Source: Verrucomicrobiales bacterium (GTDB lineage Bacteria; Verrucomicrobiota; Verrucomicrobiia; Verrucomicrobiales; DEV007). From it: a stretch of DNA of 64,000 nt. The notes under the pieces are model-generated. The model made no database searches and was not told the DNA's origin. It saw only the letters and a list, made by a program, of their open reading frames with translations. Position 1 is the first letter of the stretch; each line of letters begins with the position of its first letter. Shown one piece after another: positions 55,733 through 64,000 of the stretch. The stretch is taken from the NCBI GenBank assembly GCA_002698785.1, contig PAAG01000047.1, positions 682,001-746,000 on the forward strand, read 5' to 3'. The translations under genes and the position numbers were made by a program.

Positions 55733-56662
55733 ATGCCCATCCATATCGACCCGTTGTCTCGTCGACGATTTCTGCACCGCACATCGATCCTTTCTCTAGC
55801 AACTACGGCAACTTGCTTATCCGCAGCCGAAGAGAGATACGAAAACTGGGCTCTCCTATCGGATACACACATTGCAGCAAATCCGAGCGAAACGACCGGA
55901 ATGGGAGTAACCATGGCAGGTAACCTGAAACGAGTCGTAGCAGAAGTTCTCAAAGAAAAAGATTCACTATCCGGTGTCATCGTTGACGGAGACTGTGCTT
56001 ATATCGACGGACAACCCGAAGACTATTCGACCTTAGCTTCATTGCTCTCCCCCTTGGAAGAAGCAGGTCTTCCGATCCACTTCACTCTCGGCAATCATGA
56101 CGATCGAGATGTTTTCTACGGCGCCTACAAGAGTCGTGCCGGCTCTTCTCCCGTTGCCAGCAAGCACTGCACTATCATTGAGACAGCTCATGCGGATCTC
56201 ATTCTTCTCGACTCACTCCGATTCGTGAACAAAGTCGAAGGCGAAATCGGCGAAGAACAATTGCAATGGATTACTGCCCGACTCAAAGAAAATCCTGACA
56301 GACCTGCTATTCTCATTGGCCATCACTATCCTCAGGTCGTTCGCACCGATGTGATTCCTGGAGAAAAGAAAATCCCAATCAGCGGCCTAATCGACAGTGA
56401 AGAATTCCTCAAGACTATCGCCGATCACCCATCTGCAAAGGCCTACATTTACGGCCACAGCCACAACTGGACGGTGAAGAAGGACAAAGCCGGCATTCAC
56501 CAGATCAACCTCCCTCCGACTGCATACGTTTTCGATCAAAGCCGTCCCAATGGATGGGTAAAAGCAACCATCGGAAAAAATGGCATGACGCTGAAACTAA
56601 ATGCCCTCGATCCCTCCCACGGGCAAAACGGTGAAATGCATACCCTCGAATGGCGATCGTAA
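55733..56662 (+). CDS. Tat-exported calcineurin-like metallophosphoesterase
   Basis: 309 residues. The N-terminus carries a twin-arginine signal (LSRRRFLHRTSILSLATTA). Metallophosphoesterase motifs appear in order: LLSDTHI, VDGDCAY, TLGNHDDRD, LIGHHYP and YGHSHNW. These supply the His/Asp/Asn ligands of a two-metal site. The substrate is unknown, but Tat export implies a folded enzyme acting outside the cytoplasm. It starts 18 bases after the envelope operon and may be its last member, although its function does not obviously connect. Confidence 0.92.
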   Translation: MPIHIDPLSRRRFLHRTSILSLATTATCLSAAEERYENWALLSDTHIAANPSETTGMGVTMAGNLKRVVAEVLKEKDSLSGVIVDGDCAYIDGQPEDYSTLASLLSPLEEAGLPIHFTLGNHDDRDVFYGAYKSRAGSSPVASKHCTIIETAHADLILLDSLRFVNKVEGEIGEEQLQWITARLKENPDRPAILIGHHYPQVVRTDVIPGEKKIPISGLIDSEEFLKTIADHPSAKAYIYGHSHNWTVKKDKAGIHQINLPPTAYVFDQSRPNGWVKATIGKNGMTLKLNALDPSHGQNGEMHTLEWRS

Positions 56663-56703
56663 AAATCTCGGACAGCGCCACCGAGTGCGTCTAGGGTGCG
56701 TGA

Positions 56704-57558
56704 ATGGCTGAATTGGGAAAAACGAACCGTCTTGTCATCGTCCGCGACTCCAATCACGGATTCTTCCTCGACGGTGGCGAACACGGTGACATTCTCCTTC
56801 CGAAGAAAGAAACACCGGAAGATGTCGAACAAGGTGATGAGATAGACGTCTTTGTCCTGCGTGACTCGGATGACCGTATCATCGCGACACGGGAAAAACC
56901 CATTGCAGAAGTCGGGCAGTTCGCCTCGTTGAAAGTGACAGCCATTCACCCGCGACTCGGTGCTTTCCTCGACTGGGGTCTACCAAAGGAGCTCTTGCTT
57001 CCATTTCGTGAGCAGCCTTTTCGCGTGCGCGAGGGGCAAAATGCGGTCGTCTACATCATGGTCGACGAAAAGTCTGACCGTATTATCGCCACCGGCCGGA
57101 ACAATCGATTTCTAAATCGTTTTCGCCATCCCTACAAGGGCGGCGAAGAGGTATCACTGATCGTTCAGGAGAAAACTCCTCTCGGTTATAACATGATCGT
57201 CGATCAGTGCTATAGAGGATTACTTCACGACAACCGCATCAAGCGCCCCGTTTCCATAGGTGACGTTCTGACAGGGTACATCGCCTCAGTTCGCGAACAT
57301 GAAAAGATCGACATATCCCTTGAGCCTGTCGGCTACAAGAGAGTCCCAGACCTCTCCGAACGAATTATCGAAGCCCTGAAAACCGAAGGCGGCAAACTCC
57401 CTCTTGGCGACAAGAGCTCCCCCGAAGCGATCCGTGAGGCTTTCGGAACCAGTAAAAAGGCGTTCAAGCAGGCCATCGGCGCACTCTACCGGGAAAGGAA
57501 GATCAAACTCTCCGGAGAAGAAATCACCTTGGTAGACACACCTCCTGCGCAATCTTGA
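56704..57558 (+). CDS. cvfB: CvfB-like S1-domain RNA-binding protein
   Basis: 284 residues. Repeated S1-type OB folds are visible (GKTNRLVIVRDSNHGFFLDG, KVTAIHPRLGAFLDWGLPKE, GDVLTGYIASVREHEKIDIS). The motif DWGLPKELLLPFREQPF and the C-terminal winged-helix segment (SSPEAIREAFGTSKKAFKQA) are diagnostic for CvfB. CvfB binds RNA and influences virulence regulation in Staphylococcus. Here it is probably a general RNA-binding regulator. It has 41 bases after the phosphoesterase gene. Confidence 0.93.
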   Translation: MAELGKTNRLVIVRDSNHGFFLDGGEHGDILLPKKETPEDVEQGDEIDVFVLRDSDDRIIATREKPIAEVGQFASLKVTAIHPRLGAFLDWGLPKELLLPFREQPFRVREGQNAVVYIMVDEKSDRIIATGRNNRFLNRFRHPYKGGEEVSLIVQEKTPLGYNMIVDQCYRGLLHDNRIKRPVSIGDVLTGYIASVREHEKIDISLEPVGYKRVPDLSERIIEALKTEGGKLPLGDKSSPEAIREAFGTSKKAFKQAIGALYRERKIKLSGEEITLVDTPPAQS

Positions 57559-57628
57559 GGAGAGGTCGCGCAAAATTGGACTTGGCACGATCGTGACTGT
57601 GCCACAGGATTTCGCTTTCAAGCCCCCA

Positions 57629-58912
57629 ATGAACAGAAGACAATTTCTCGGCACCTCTTCAGCCTTCGGCCTAGCCGGCCTACATGCCATTGCTGAAGAA
57701 GACCTTAGCAAATACAGCGAATCTCTCGTTCCTACCAGAGCGATCACCAAAGGACCGCAGTTTCATTGGTTTGGCTATTACGACAAGCTTCAATTCGACC
57801 CATCCAATCGTTTCGTATTGAGCAACCAGGTCGATTTCGAAGGGCGAACACCCACAGCCGAAGACCGTATCAAAGTCGGCATGGTCGATATCGAAGATGG
57901 CGACAAATGGACTGAAATCGGGAAAAGCGATGCTTGGGGGTGGCAGCAGGGCTGCATGCTCCAATGGCGCCCGGGAACCGAATCAGAAGTCATCTGGAAC
58001 GACCGTGAAAAAGACAAATTCGTCTGTCGCATTCACGATATTAAGACCGGAGAAACTCGGACTCTCCCTCGCCCTGTCTATGCCGTGAGCGCAGACGGCA
58101 AATGGGGAGTCTCAGCTGACTTTGCTCGCATCCAGAATCTTCGCCCCGGTTATGGATACAAGGGAGTCTCAGATCCAGTTCGAGATCAAAAAAACCCAGC
58201 GACGTCTGGCATCTGGAGAGTCAATATGGAGACTGGTAAATCCGAACTTATCGTCACCCTCGAACAGCTCTCTGAAATCCCTTACCAAGGCAAGTCTCTC
58301 ACCGACAAGTGGAATTATGTGAACCACCTACTCGTCAGCCCGGACAGCAAGCGATTCATCTTTCTCCATCGCTGGAGGGACAAAGGTCCCGACGATCCTG
58401 ATTTTTCCGTGAACAATGGATTCGTTACTCGCATGTTCACAGCCAATCTCGATGGAAGCGACCTGTACGTTCTGGATCCGTCAGGATATACTTCCCATTT
58501 CATCTGGCGCGACCCAGAGCATGTCTGCGCCTGGACAAAGCCGGAAGGCAAAGAGTCTGCGTTTTATCTCTTTAAAGACAAAACCGATCAGGTCGAAATT
58601 GTAGGAGAAGAGAAAATGCCATTCAATGGGCATAACACATACCTCAATATCGGAAGCGGTTCCGAGTGGATACTCAACGATACCTACCCTAAGGGAGTGA
58701 GGCGCCAACAAACCCCATATATTTACCATGTCCCGACCGACACTCGGCACGACTTGGGGCACTTTCACTCTCCTGTTGAATACAAAGGTGAATGGCGTTG
58801 TGATACACATCCTCGATCAAGCAACGACGGCACAAAAGTTGTGATCGACTCACCGCATGGGGGAGATGGACGGCAACTCTGGCTGCTCGACATTTCAGAA
58901 CTCGTCGTCTGA
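57629..58912 (+). CDS. Tat-exported beta-propeller protein (oligogalacturonate-lyase-like)
   Basis: 427 residues from ATG 57629 with a twin-arginine signal (MNRRQFLGTSSAFGLAGLHA); the frame is open slightly upstream. Blade-like repeats appear: FHWFGYYDKLQFDPSNRFVL, AWGWQQGCMLQWRPG, YAVSADGKWGVSADFARI, HLLVSPDSKRFIFLHRWR and FNGHNTYLNIGSGSEWILND. The pattern resembles TolB-like and oligogalacturonate-lyase propellers. Activity is unproven. The start of the HTTM gene is 4 bases after the stop, so co-expression is likely. Confidence 0.8.
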   Translation: MNRRQFLGTSSAFGLAGLHAIAEEDLSKYSESLVPTRAITKGPQFHWFGYYDKLQFDPSNRFVLSNQVDFEGRTPTAEDRIKVGMVDIEDGDKWTEIGKSDAWGWQQGCMLQWRPGTESEVIWNDREKDKFVCRIHDIKTGETRTLPRPVYAVSADGKWGVSADFARIQNLRPGYGYKGVSDPVRDQKNPATSGIWRVNMETGKSELIVTLEQLSEIPYQGKSLTDKWNYVNHLLVSPDSKRFIFLHRWRDKGPDDPDFSVNNGFVTRMFTANLDGSDLYVLDPSGYTSHFIWRDPEHVCAWTKPEGKESAFYLFKDKTDQVEIVGEEKMPFNGHNTYLNIGSGSEWILNDTYPKGVRRQQTPYIYHVPTDTRHDLGHFHSPVEYKGEWRCDTHPRSSNDGTKVVIDSPHGGDGRQLWLLDISELVV

Positions 58913-58916
58913 TTGA

Positions 58917-60416
58917 ATGGGAGTGGCTGAAAAAAGAATGTTCCGAAAAGGTATCGACATCGCCTCAAAGCAGGTTGACGGGTCAATGCTCGGCCTGTTC
59001 CGCATTCTCTGGGGATTGATCATGCTTCTGGAGACTCGTTGGCTCTGGATTCATACCGCAGATTTCCACAATCCCAGTCTGTTCCACTTCCACTTCACGG
59101 GCTTCTCCTGGATTCGGCACTTCCCAAGTGTCGCTATGACCGAACTTGAGATTTCGGTCATGATGCTTGCTGTCTTTTTCATGACAGTGGGCTTTGCCTT
59201 TCGCCCTGCTGCGATCATCTACTTCCTCGGCTACACCCATCTGTTCTTTTCAGAAGCAGCCTCCTACAACAATCACTTTTACTTGATCGTCCTCATTAGC
59301 GGAATCCTCATTTTCACGAGGGCAGATAACAGTCTGAGCCTTTACCAATGGTTACGGGGAAAAGGGAATCTGCCAGAAAAGTCGGTCCCTTTCTGGAATT
59401 ACCTTTTGATCCGTTTTCAAGTCATTGTGGTCTACTTCTACGGAGCCATTGCCAAGATCAATCATGACTGGCTAATCGAAATGGAGCCGATCCGATTCTG
59501 GCTGGGGAACGGAAAACATATTCCCGAATGGCTGGCACCAGTGGTTTCTCAGGAGTGGTTTGTCGCATTAGCTGCATGGGGCGGTCTCTTCATCGACCTT
59601 ATCTGCCCAATACTCCTGCTCTTTCGCAAGACGCGAATTATCGGCATCGCAGTTCTGCTGTCATTTCACCTCCTGAACAGCCAGCTTTTCCGTATCGGTT
59701 ATTTCCCCCTCATTGGGATAGTGCTTATGCTGGTTTTCCTTCCCCCAGGTGCGCTGCGACGGTTTCTGAAAAAACCGATTGAGTTCCATAAAACAAAAGC
59801 CCCTGGAAGAATTGCCATGTGGATCGCTGGAGCCTATATCGCATTCCAGATACTGTTTCCTTTGCGATCGTACTTGGTTCCCCGCAACAACCCTTCATGG
59901 AGTGATCGATACCACTTTTTCTCCTGGCGCATGATGCTCCGTGAGAAAATTGCAGTGGCAGATATTCATTTCGGCGATCCCGAAATGCAGCAATGGCTCG
60001 AAGATCGCCCTTCCCTCTTTCCCAGACTCTCCGAAATCGGAAACCAGAAGATGGGAGAGAACCCTTATTTCCTGCGCCAATGGATTCTCGCCCTGCAGAG
60101 CAGACTCGACAACTTCGGAAAAGGGGACACACCGATTTACCTTTTCGTTGGCTGCTCACTGAATGGCCGACCTTACTACCCTCTCATCGACCCTAACAAA
60201 AACATATGCGAGACGGAGGTTTCTCTTTTTACAGAATCTGACTGGATCCTCCCGCTTCCCGAACTTCCGGTCGATTACGAACAGATAAAGCCCTTTAACA
60301 ACCAGATTCGCTTCAGTAATGAGGCGATAAGAAAATACCTCGCTGATAATCCCGGCCCCGGAACTCAATTCCTAAATGAAATCCCCAATGAAGACCCTTT
60401 CCCTCAGTCTGAGTAA
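58917..60416 (+). CDS. HTTM-domain membrane protein (vitamin K-dependent carboxylase-like)
   Basis: 499 residues with about 8-9 membrane helices; an internal ATG at 58938 is an alternative start. The motifs GLFRILWGLIMLLETRWL, then FHFHFTGFSWIRHF, SYNNHFYLIVLISGILIF and VVYFYGAIAKINHDWL, are characteristic of the horizontally transferred transmembrane (HTTM) / vitamin K-dependent gamma-carboxylase family. The typical soluble C-terminal region follows (about 350-499). Bacterial members are poorly characterised. The downstream hydrolase-like gene starts inside this one, so the two are tightly linked. Confidence 0.9.
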   Translation: MGVAEKRMFRKGIDIASKQVDGSMLGLFRILWGLIMLLETRWLWIHTADFHNPSLFHFHFTGFSWIRHFPSVAMTELEISVMMLAVFFMTVGFAFRPAAIIYFLGYTHLFFSEAASYNNHFYLIVLISGILIFTRADNSLSLYQWLRGKGNLPEKSVPFWNYLLIRFQVIVVYFYGAIAKINHDWLIEMEPIRFWLGNGKHIPEWLAPVVSQEWFVALAAWGGLFIDLICPILLLFRKTRIIGIAVLLSFHLLNSQLFRIGYFPLIGIVLMLVFLPPGALRRFLKKPIEFHKTKAPGRIAMWIAGAYIAFQILFPLRSYLVPRNNPSWSDRYHFFSWRMMLREKIAVADIHFGDPEMQQWLEDRPSLFPRLSEIGNQKMGENPYFLRQWILALQSRLDNFGKGDTPIYLFVGCSLNGRPYYPLIDPNKNICETEVSLFTESDWILPLPELPVDYEQIKPFNNQIRFSNEAIRKYLADNPGPGTQFLNEIPNEDPFPQSE

Positions 60417-61443
60417 CATTCTCGTCTTATTGACCGCAGTATCATTGCACTCTGCAGAGCCCTTCAATTTCAACGATCCATCGCCTCAAAGATATTCGCT
60501 ATCGGCACGTGCCAGCGAATTGGACCCAAATGCGAAGCCTCACCCAGAAATTAATTTTGTCTTCGAAGACAAAGAAGGAAAACCGGCAGACGTAGAAAAC
60601 GCTTCAGTCGATACATCGATTCCCCCACGGGGAAAGCTCGTCATCTGGCTAATGGGGCACAACAACGAGTTGTTCGAACGCCTCAATAGTTACGGCCTCC
60701 ACGCCATCCAGCCCCACTATGCGAACAAGTGGTTTGGTATCGTCTGCCAGCAGAAGCCTGTGGGACCTGAGTGTCGTGGCAATGTCAGGCTTGAGGCGGC
60801 TACCGGAGAAGACTTTAGCGACGAGGTCAACATTCCCAAATCGGACGGGATGATGGAGCGTAGCTTCCAATTCGTAAAATGGCTGGCAAAAGAAAACCCC
60901 CAGGGTAGTTGGGGTTACTTCCTCAACGAAGAGGGCACAGGTCTCCGCTGGGAAGACGTTATCATGTCGGGCTCATCACACGGATCTACTACCGCGACGC
61001 GATTTTCCAAGCATGTCAAAGTCAGTCGCGTAGTAGCCCTCTGCGGTCCACGCGACCAATACCAGACCTGGCAGTCGCTCCCATCCGCGACACCTTCGAA
61101 TCGAATCTTTGGATTTTCCCATGTCCTTGACGGTGGTTGGACGGCTGACCACTATTGCCGTTCCTGGGAGCTGCTTGGTTTGCATGAGTATGGCCCGATC
61201 GTAAACGTCGAACACGACTCGCCACCTTACCAGAATACGCGGCGCCTCATCACTGACTTCGATGTCGACGGAAACGACAAGCGCGCGCATAGCTCCGTCA
61301 CCCCGGGCCGATCTGCCGGGAAAGACAAAGACGGAAACTACATTCACGAAGATGTCTGGCGCTATCTCTACACTCACCCCGTCGATGAAATTGGCGAAGC
61401 AGTCCCCATGGATGACGATTGCCTGAAGGATCAAAAACAGTAG
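60388..61443 (+). CDS. Exported alpha/beta-hydrolase-like protein (BPSS1187-like)
   Basis: 351 residues from ATG 60388, overlapping the HTTM gene's end by 29 bases (ATG 60376 also possible). A signal peptide (LSLSLSNILVLLTAVSLHS) leads to an alpha/beta hydrolase-like core: KLVIWLMGHNNEL, HAIQPHYANKWFG, and the nucleophile elbow IMSGSSHGSTTATRF with Ser in G-x-S-x-G-like GSSHGS. A likely acid/His pair lies near EHDSPPYQNTRRLITDFDVD. Resemblance to the BPSS1187 family is from memory. The coupling to HTTM suggests joint action on one molecule. Confidence 0.78.
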   Translation: MKTLSLSLSNILVLLTAVSLHSAEPFNFNDPSPQRYSLSARASELDPNAKPHPEINFVFEDKEGKPADVENASVDTSIPPRGKLVIWLMGHNNELFERLNSYGLHAIQPHYANKWFGIVCQQKPVGPECRGNVRLEAATGEDFSDEVNIPKSDGMMERSFQFVKWLAKENPQGSWGYFLNEEGTGLRWEDVIMSGSSHGSTTATRFSKHVKVSRVVALCGPRDQYQTWQSLPSATPSNRIFGFSHVLDGGWTADHYCRSWELLGLHEYGPIVNVEHDSPPYQNTRRLITDFDVDGNDKRAHSSVTPGRSAGKDKDGNYIHEDVWRYLYTHPVDEIGEAVPMDDDCLKDQKQ

Positions 61444-61494
61444 TCGCTTGTCGATCCCACGATTCGGGAATACGGTCCCCCTCCCGATTCGAAA

Positions 61495-62124
61495 ATGAGT
61501 GACGAAACGAATACCCCTCCTCTTGATGCCCTGTCGCTACGACTTGCCGCAGCGAATGCCCTCATTCGCCGCCGTCGCACGATCAAACCGGCAGACATGT
61601 CGGCTAAACCGGTCGAGAACACGCATCTCGCTGCAATATTAGAGAACGCCAACTGGGCTCCCACGCACGGAATGACGGAGCCCTGGCGCTTTTTCGTCTT
61701 CACAGGCGAAGGACGCCAGCGACTCGCCGAGTTCTGCCAGAATCTCTACAAGCAAATCACTCCCGAAGATCAGGTCCGTCCCGATAAATTGGAAAAGCTG
61801 GGCACTCAGCCACTCAAGGCACCTGTCGTCATCGCCGTCGGAATGAAACGCCAGGAGATCGAGAAGATCCCTGAAATCGAGGAGATTGAATCTGTCGCCT
61901 GCGCCGTGCAGAATATGCACCTTACGGCCTCCGCACTGGGAATGGCCGCATTCTGGTCATCCCCACCGATTTCCTACACCTCCGAAATGGCAGAATGGCT
62001 GGGGCTTTCCGACCCTCGGGACAAGTGTCTTGGTTTCTTCTACCTAGGCTGGCCGGAGAGCGAAGAATGGCCGGAAGGTAGCCGTGGGCAGATCGCTGAC
62101 AAAGTGACTTTCGTTCCCAAGTAG
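61495..62124 (+). CDS. Nitroreductase-family flavoprotein
   Basis: 209 residues. FMN-binding and nitroreductase motifs: LIRRRRTIKPADMS near the N-terminus (RRTxK binds FMN phosphate), ILENANWAPTHGMTEPWRF, VACAVQNMHLTASALGMAAF and LGFFYLGWPESEEWP. This is the compact YdjA-like form of the family, working as a dimer with NAD(P)H. The natural substrate is unknown. An inverted repeat TCGGGA/TCCCGA lies 8-31 bases before the ATG (61464-61487), possibly a control site. Confidence 0.9.
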   Translation: MSDETNTPPLDALSLRLAAANALIRRRRTIKPADMSAKPVENTHLAAILENANWAPTHGMTEPWRFFVFTGEGRQRLAEFCQNLYKQITPEDQVRPDKLEKLGTQPLKAPVVIAVGMKRQEIEKIPEIEEIESVACAVQNMHLTASALGMAAFWSSPPISYTSEMAEWLGLSDPRDKCLGFFYLGWPESEEWPEGSRGQIADKVTFVPK

Positions 62125-62205
62125 TCACTTCTCCGCTACAAGCATTTCACTTGCAAATGCGTTGAGGTGTATCTACTTAAGCTTTCTTTATCGTTCTGGG
62201 CTGCC

Positions 62206-63309
62206 ATGAAATCTCTACCTCTAGTCCTCGGACTGTTTCTCACTTGTAGTGCACTCAGCTTTACTTCCTGCACCCCAGGCTCCGGTGGTGGAAGTGGCGG
62301 AGGCGGCAGCAGCACCGGCGGCTCCATCAATGACACAGCTAAGTATCTCGCTGGTATGTCCGGAAACACTCGAAGTGAGTTTGCGCTGAGTCGTAATTCT
62401 GCAGAATGGAAAGCCCACCAGGGCAGAATGGACGGTCTCTGGGGAACCCACTCGGGGCGCAGAAGCCATATCAAAGGCTTCCGCTCAAACCTCACCGGGC
62501 TCACTGGCCCCAGCGTTCTTTTCTATCCATTCGGCGGTCCGGACTACCTCCATGCAAGCGCACTGTTCCCCGGCGCGAGAAACTACGTCCTCGTAGGTCT
62601 CGAAGGCACTGATTCCATGCCTGATCTCGCTTCCCTGAGCGCCAGCGAACTGAACAGAGGATTAGGAGGAATTGCGAACTCACTGAAAACCGTAACCGGA
62701 GCCAGCTACTTCATCACAAAGGACATGCGTGTTGACCTTTCCAGCACCAGTCTGCGGGGCACTTTGCCGCTGCTACTCGCCCAGATCGCTCGCGATGGAA
62801 AAAGCGTATCGTCTGTTTCCGCTGTCGGCATTGATTCCGGTGGCCATCTGACTTCGCGGTCTGCTGGCGCGGCTTGCCCCGGTTGGCACGTCCGAGCTGG
62901 AGGAAAAAACATTTATTACTTTAAAGAAGACCTTTCGAACGGTGGCCTGGGTGACCGTCGCCTCCTCAAGTTCGTTAGCAGCAAAGGCTCCCCTGTCACT
63001 TTCGTAAAAAGCGCGAGCTATCTGCTGCACCAGGGCAGTTTCTCCAGCGTCCGGGACTATATCGTGAATAATTCTCGCGGCATCGTGCAGGACCCTTCCG
63101 GTGTCCCCTACCACTATCTCAAGGACAGCGGTATGAAAATCAACCTCTACGGAAACTACCAGGGGCCACTCAGCACATTTGTCTCTCACCACCAGTCCGA
63201 TCTGGTAACCGCATACCAAAACGGAACTCATCCTGTGAAACCGATGACCTTCGGTCTGGGGTATCTTCTTAATCCCGAACGCGCCTGTGTCATTGTCGCG
63301 AGACGATAG
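62206..63309 (+). CDS. Putative lipoprotein of unknown function
   Basis: 367 residues from ATG 62206. A lipoprotein signal peptide ends in the lipobox SFTSC, followed by a flexible GSGGGSGGGGSS linker that tethers the protein to the membrane. The domain that follows contains LFYPFGGPDYLHASALFPG then VLVGLEGTDSMPDLASLS, a block I recall from uncharacterised proteins of deltaproteobacteria and Verrucomicrobia. SYLLHQGSFSSVRDYIVNNS and VSHHQSDLVTAYQNGTHPVK come near the end. No catalytic site is recognised. It runs 18 bases ahead of queE. Confidence 0.8.
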   Translation: MKSLPLVLGLFLTCSALSFTSCTPGSGGGSGGGGSSTGGSINDTAKYLAGMSGNTRSEFALSRNSAEWKAHQGRMDGLWGTHSGRRSHIKGFRSNLTGLTGPSVLFYPFGGPDYLHASALFPGARNYVLVGLEGTDSMPDLASLSASELNRGLGGIANSLKTVTGASYFITKDMRVDLSSTSLRGTLPLLLAQIARDGKSVSSVSAVGIDSGGHLTSRSAGAACPGWHVRAGGKNIYYFKEDLSNGGLGDRRLLKFVSSKGSPVTFVKSASYLLHQGSFSSVRDYIVNNSRGIVQDPSGVPYHYLKDSGMKINLYGNYQGPLSTFVSHHQSDLVTAYQNGTHPVKPMTFGLGYLLNPERACVIVARR

Positions 63310-63327
63310 GAAGTCTATCGTGCACGC

Positions 63328-64000
63328 ATGAAGCTGGCTCGGATGCCGGACGGCCGTCCGGAAATTTTTTACACACTCCAGGGAGAGGGACGGAATTGTG
63401 GCCGTCCTTCGATATTTATTCGTGCCTCTCTCTGCAATCTGTCCTGCCAGTGGTGTGACACCGCCTACACCTGGAATTGGGAGGACACGAACTTCGAACA
63501 TGAGTCCGGGTTAAAATACCGCAGAGAAGACCAGATCGTAGACTACTCGATTTCCGACATTATTGCCTTTGTAGAGGATTTCCCGTGCAGGAATTTCGTC
63601 TTCACGGGTGGAGAACCTCTTCTCCAGGAGAAAGCGTGGGTAGAACTGATGACAGAAGTCTCCCGCACTAATGCAGATGCCTCATTCGAAATCGAAACAA
63701 ACGGCACCCTTTTCCCGAAGGAGGACTTCCTCACACGCATTCACCAAATCAACGTGTCTCCCAAGCTGTCTAACTCCGGGTGCAACAAAGACGCACGCTA
63801 CAAACCCGAAGTCCTGCAGAAACTGGCCGAAACCGGAAAAGCTGACTTCAAGTTCGTGATTGGCACAAACAAAGACTGGAAGGATCTCTCCTCGCTACTG
63901 AACGAGGTCAGCATCCCTAACGATCGAATCTTTCTCATGCCAAAGGCAAACTCTCCGGAAGAGCTCGACCGCAACCAAAGCATTGTGGCCGAACTAGCTC
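63328..64000 (+). CDS. queE: 7-carboxy-7-deazaguanine synthase (3' truncated by window edge)
   Basis: 224 codons are visible and the frame is open at base 64000. A radical SAM enzyme in queuosine/7-deazaguanine biosynthesis converting 6-carboxytetrahydropterin to 7-carboxy-7-deazaguanine. The 4Fe-4S motif is C36-N-L-S-C40-Q-W-C43, the usual C-x3-C-x2-C. Other motifs are EIFYTLQGEGRNCGRPSIFI, the SAM-binding FVFTGGEPLLQ, and FEIETNGTLFP followed by INVSPKLSNSG. It begins 18 bases after the lipoprotein gene. No other queuosine genes lie in the window. Confidence 0.95.
   Translation, partial: MKLARMPDGRPEIFYTLQGEGRNCGRPSIFIRASLCNLSCQWCDTAYTWNWEDTNFEHESGLKYRREDQIVDYSISDIIAFVEDFPCRNFVFTGGEPLLQEKAWVELMTEVSRTNADASFEIETNGTLFPKEDFLTRIHQINVSPKLSNSGCNKDARYKPEVLQKLAETGKADFKFVIGTNKDWKDLSSLLNEVSIPNDRIFLMPKANSPEELDRNQSIVAELA

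Overview
The window looks like a chromosome segment of a Verrucomicrobiota bacterium, possibly a marine or polysaccharide-degrading member. This rests on gene content rather than a marker gene: two gene pairs of a cytochrome-type PSCyt1/DUF1549/DUF1553 (PSD1) protein with a Tat-exported DUF1501 protein, three secreted formylglycine-type sulfatases, secreted Gfo/Idh/MocA oxidoreductases, a secreted ceramidase-like hydrolase, an SHD1-like small secreted protein and a MoxR/DUF58/BatA operon. This combination is typical of the Planctomycetota-Verrucomicrobiota group. No rRNA, CRISPR array or intact mobile element was seen.

Layout. 1-3855: end of a Gfo/Idh/MocA gene, an MFS transporter, a ROK-type regulator and a convergent EamA exporter. 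4093-10589: sulfatase and ceramidase-like gene (divergent), a two-RRM RNA-binding protein, an SSB-like DUF3127 protein, a double TM2 protein, a DUF1499 protein and an SHD1-like secreted protein. 10627-21881: a leftward run of lactonase-like propeller, PSD1 + DUF1501, Gfo/Idh/MocA, PSD1 + DUF1501, probably for degrading extracellular substrate. 21943-27154: housekeeping proBA and a tRNA-Arg(CCG), flanked by two decayed type II toxin-antitoxin modules, a scrap resembling a formylglycine-generating-enzyme domain, a GNAT acetyltransferase and a PhyH dioxygenase. 27176-31307: small conserved genes separated by non-coding stretches that hold an AlkB-like gene remnant and two short elements with 33-34 bp imperfect terminal inverted repeats. 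31308-38784: ppc, a MocR-type regulator with a clear operator-like inverted repeat, and two sulfatases.

38889-55714 is the most striking part: a tight eight-gene rightward operon. It encodes a large unknown exported protein, a MoxR AAA+ ATPase, DUF58, a BatA-type VWA membrane protein, a second VWA membrane protein, a DUF4175-like coiled-coil membrane protein, a DUF4159 protein, and a 1464-residue fusion of a thioredoxin-like fold, HEAT repeats, a CxxC thioredoxin and a CcdA/DsbD-like membrane domain. The order suggests a MoxR-driven envelope assembly or quality-control machine with a built-in electron-transfer module. 55733-64000 continues rightward with a Tat-exported phosphoesterase, CvfB-like S1 protein, an exported propeller protein, an HTTM membrane protein, an alpha/beta-hydrolase-like protein, a nitroreductase, a lipoprotein and the 5' part of queE.

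Starts were moved inward from the longest open frame wherever a signal peptide, an overlap with the upstream stop codon or the family's usual N-terminus favoured it. Shine-Dalgarno motifs are weak throughout, so starts are less certain than stops.
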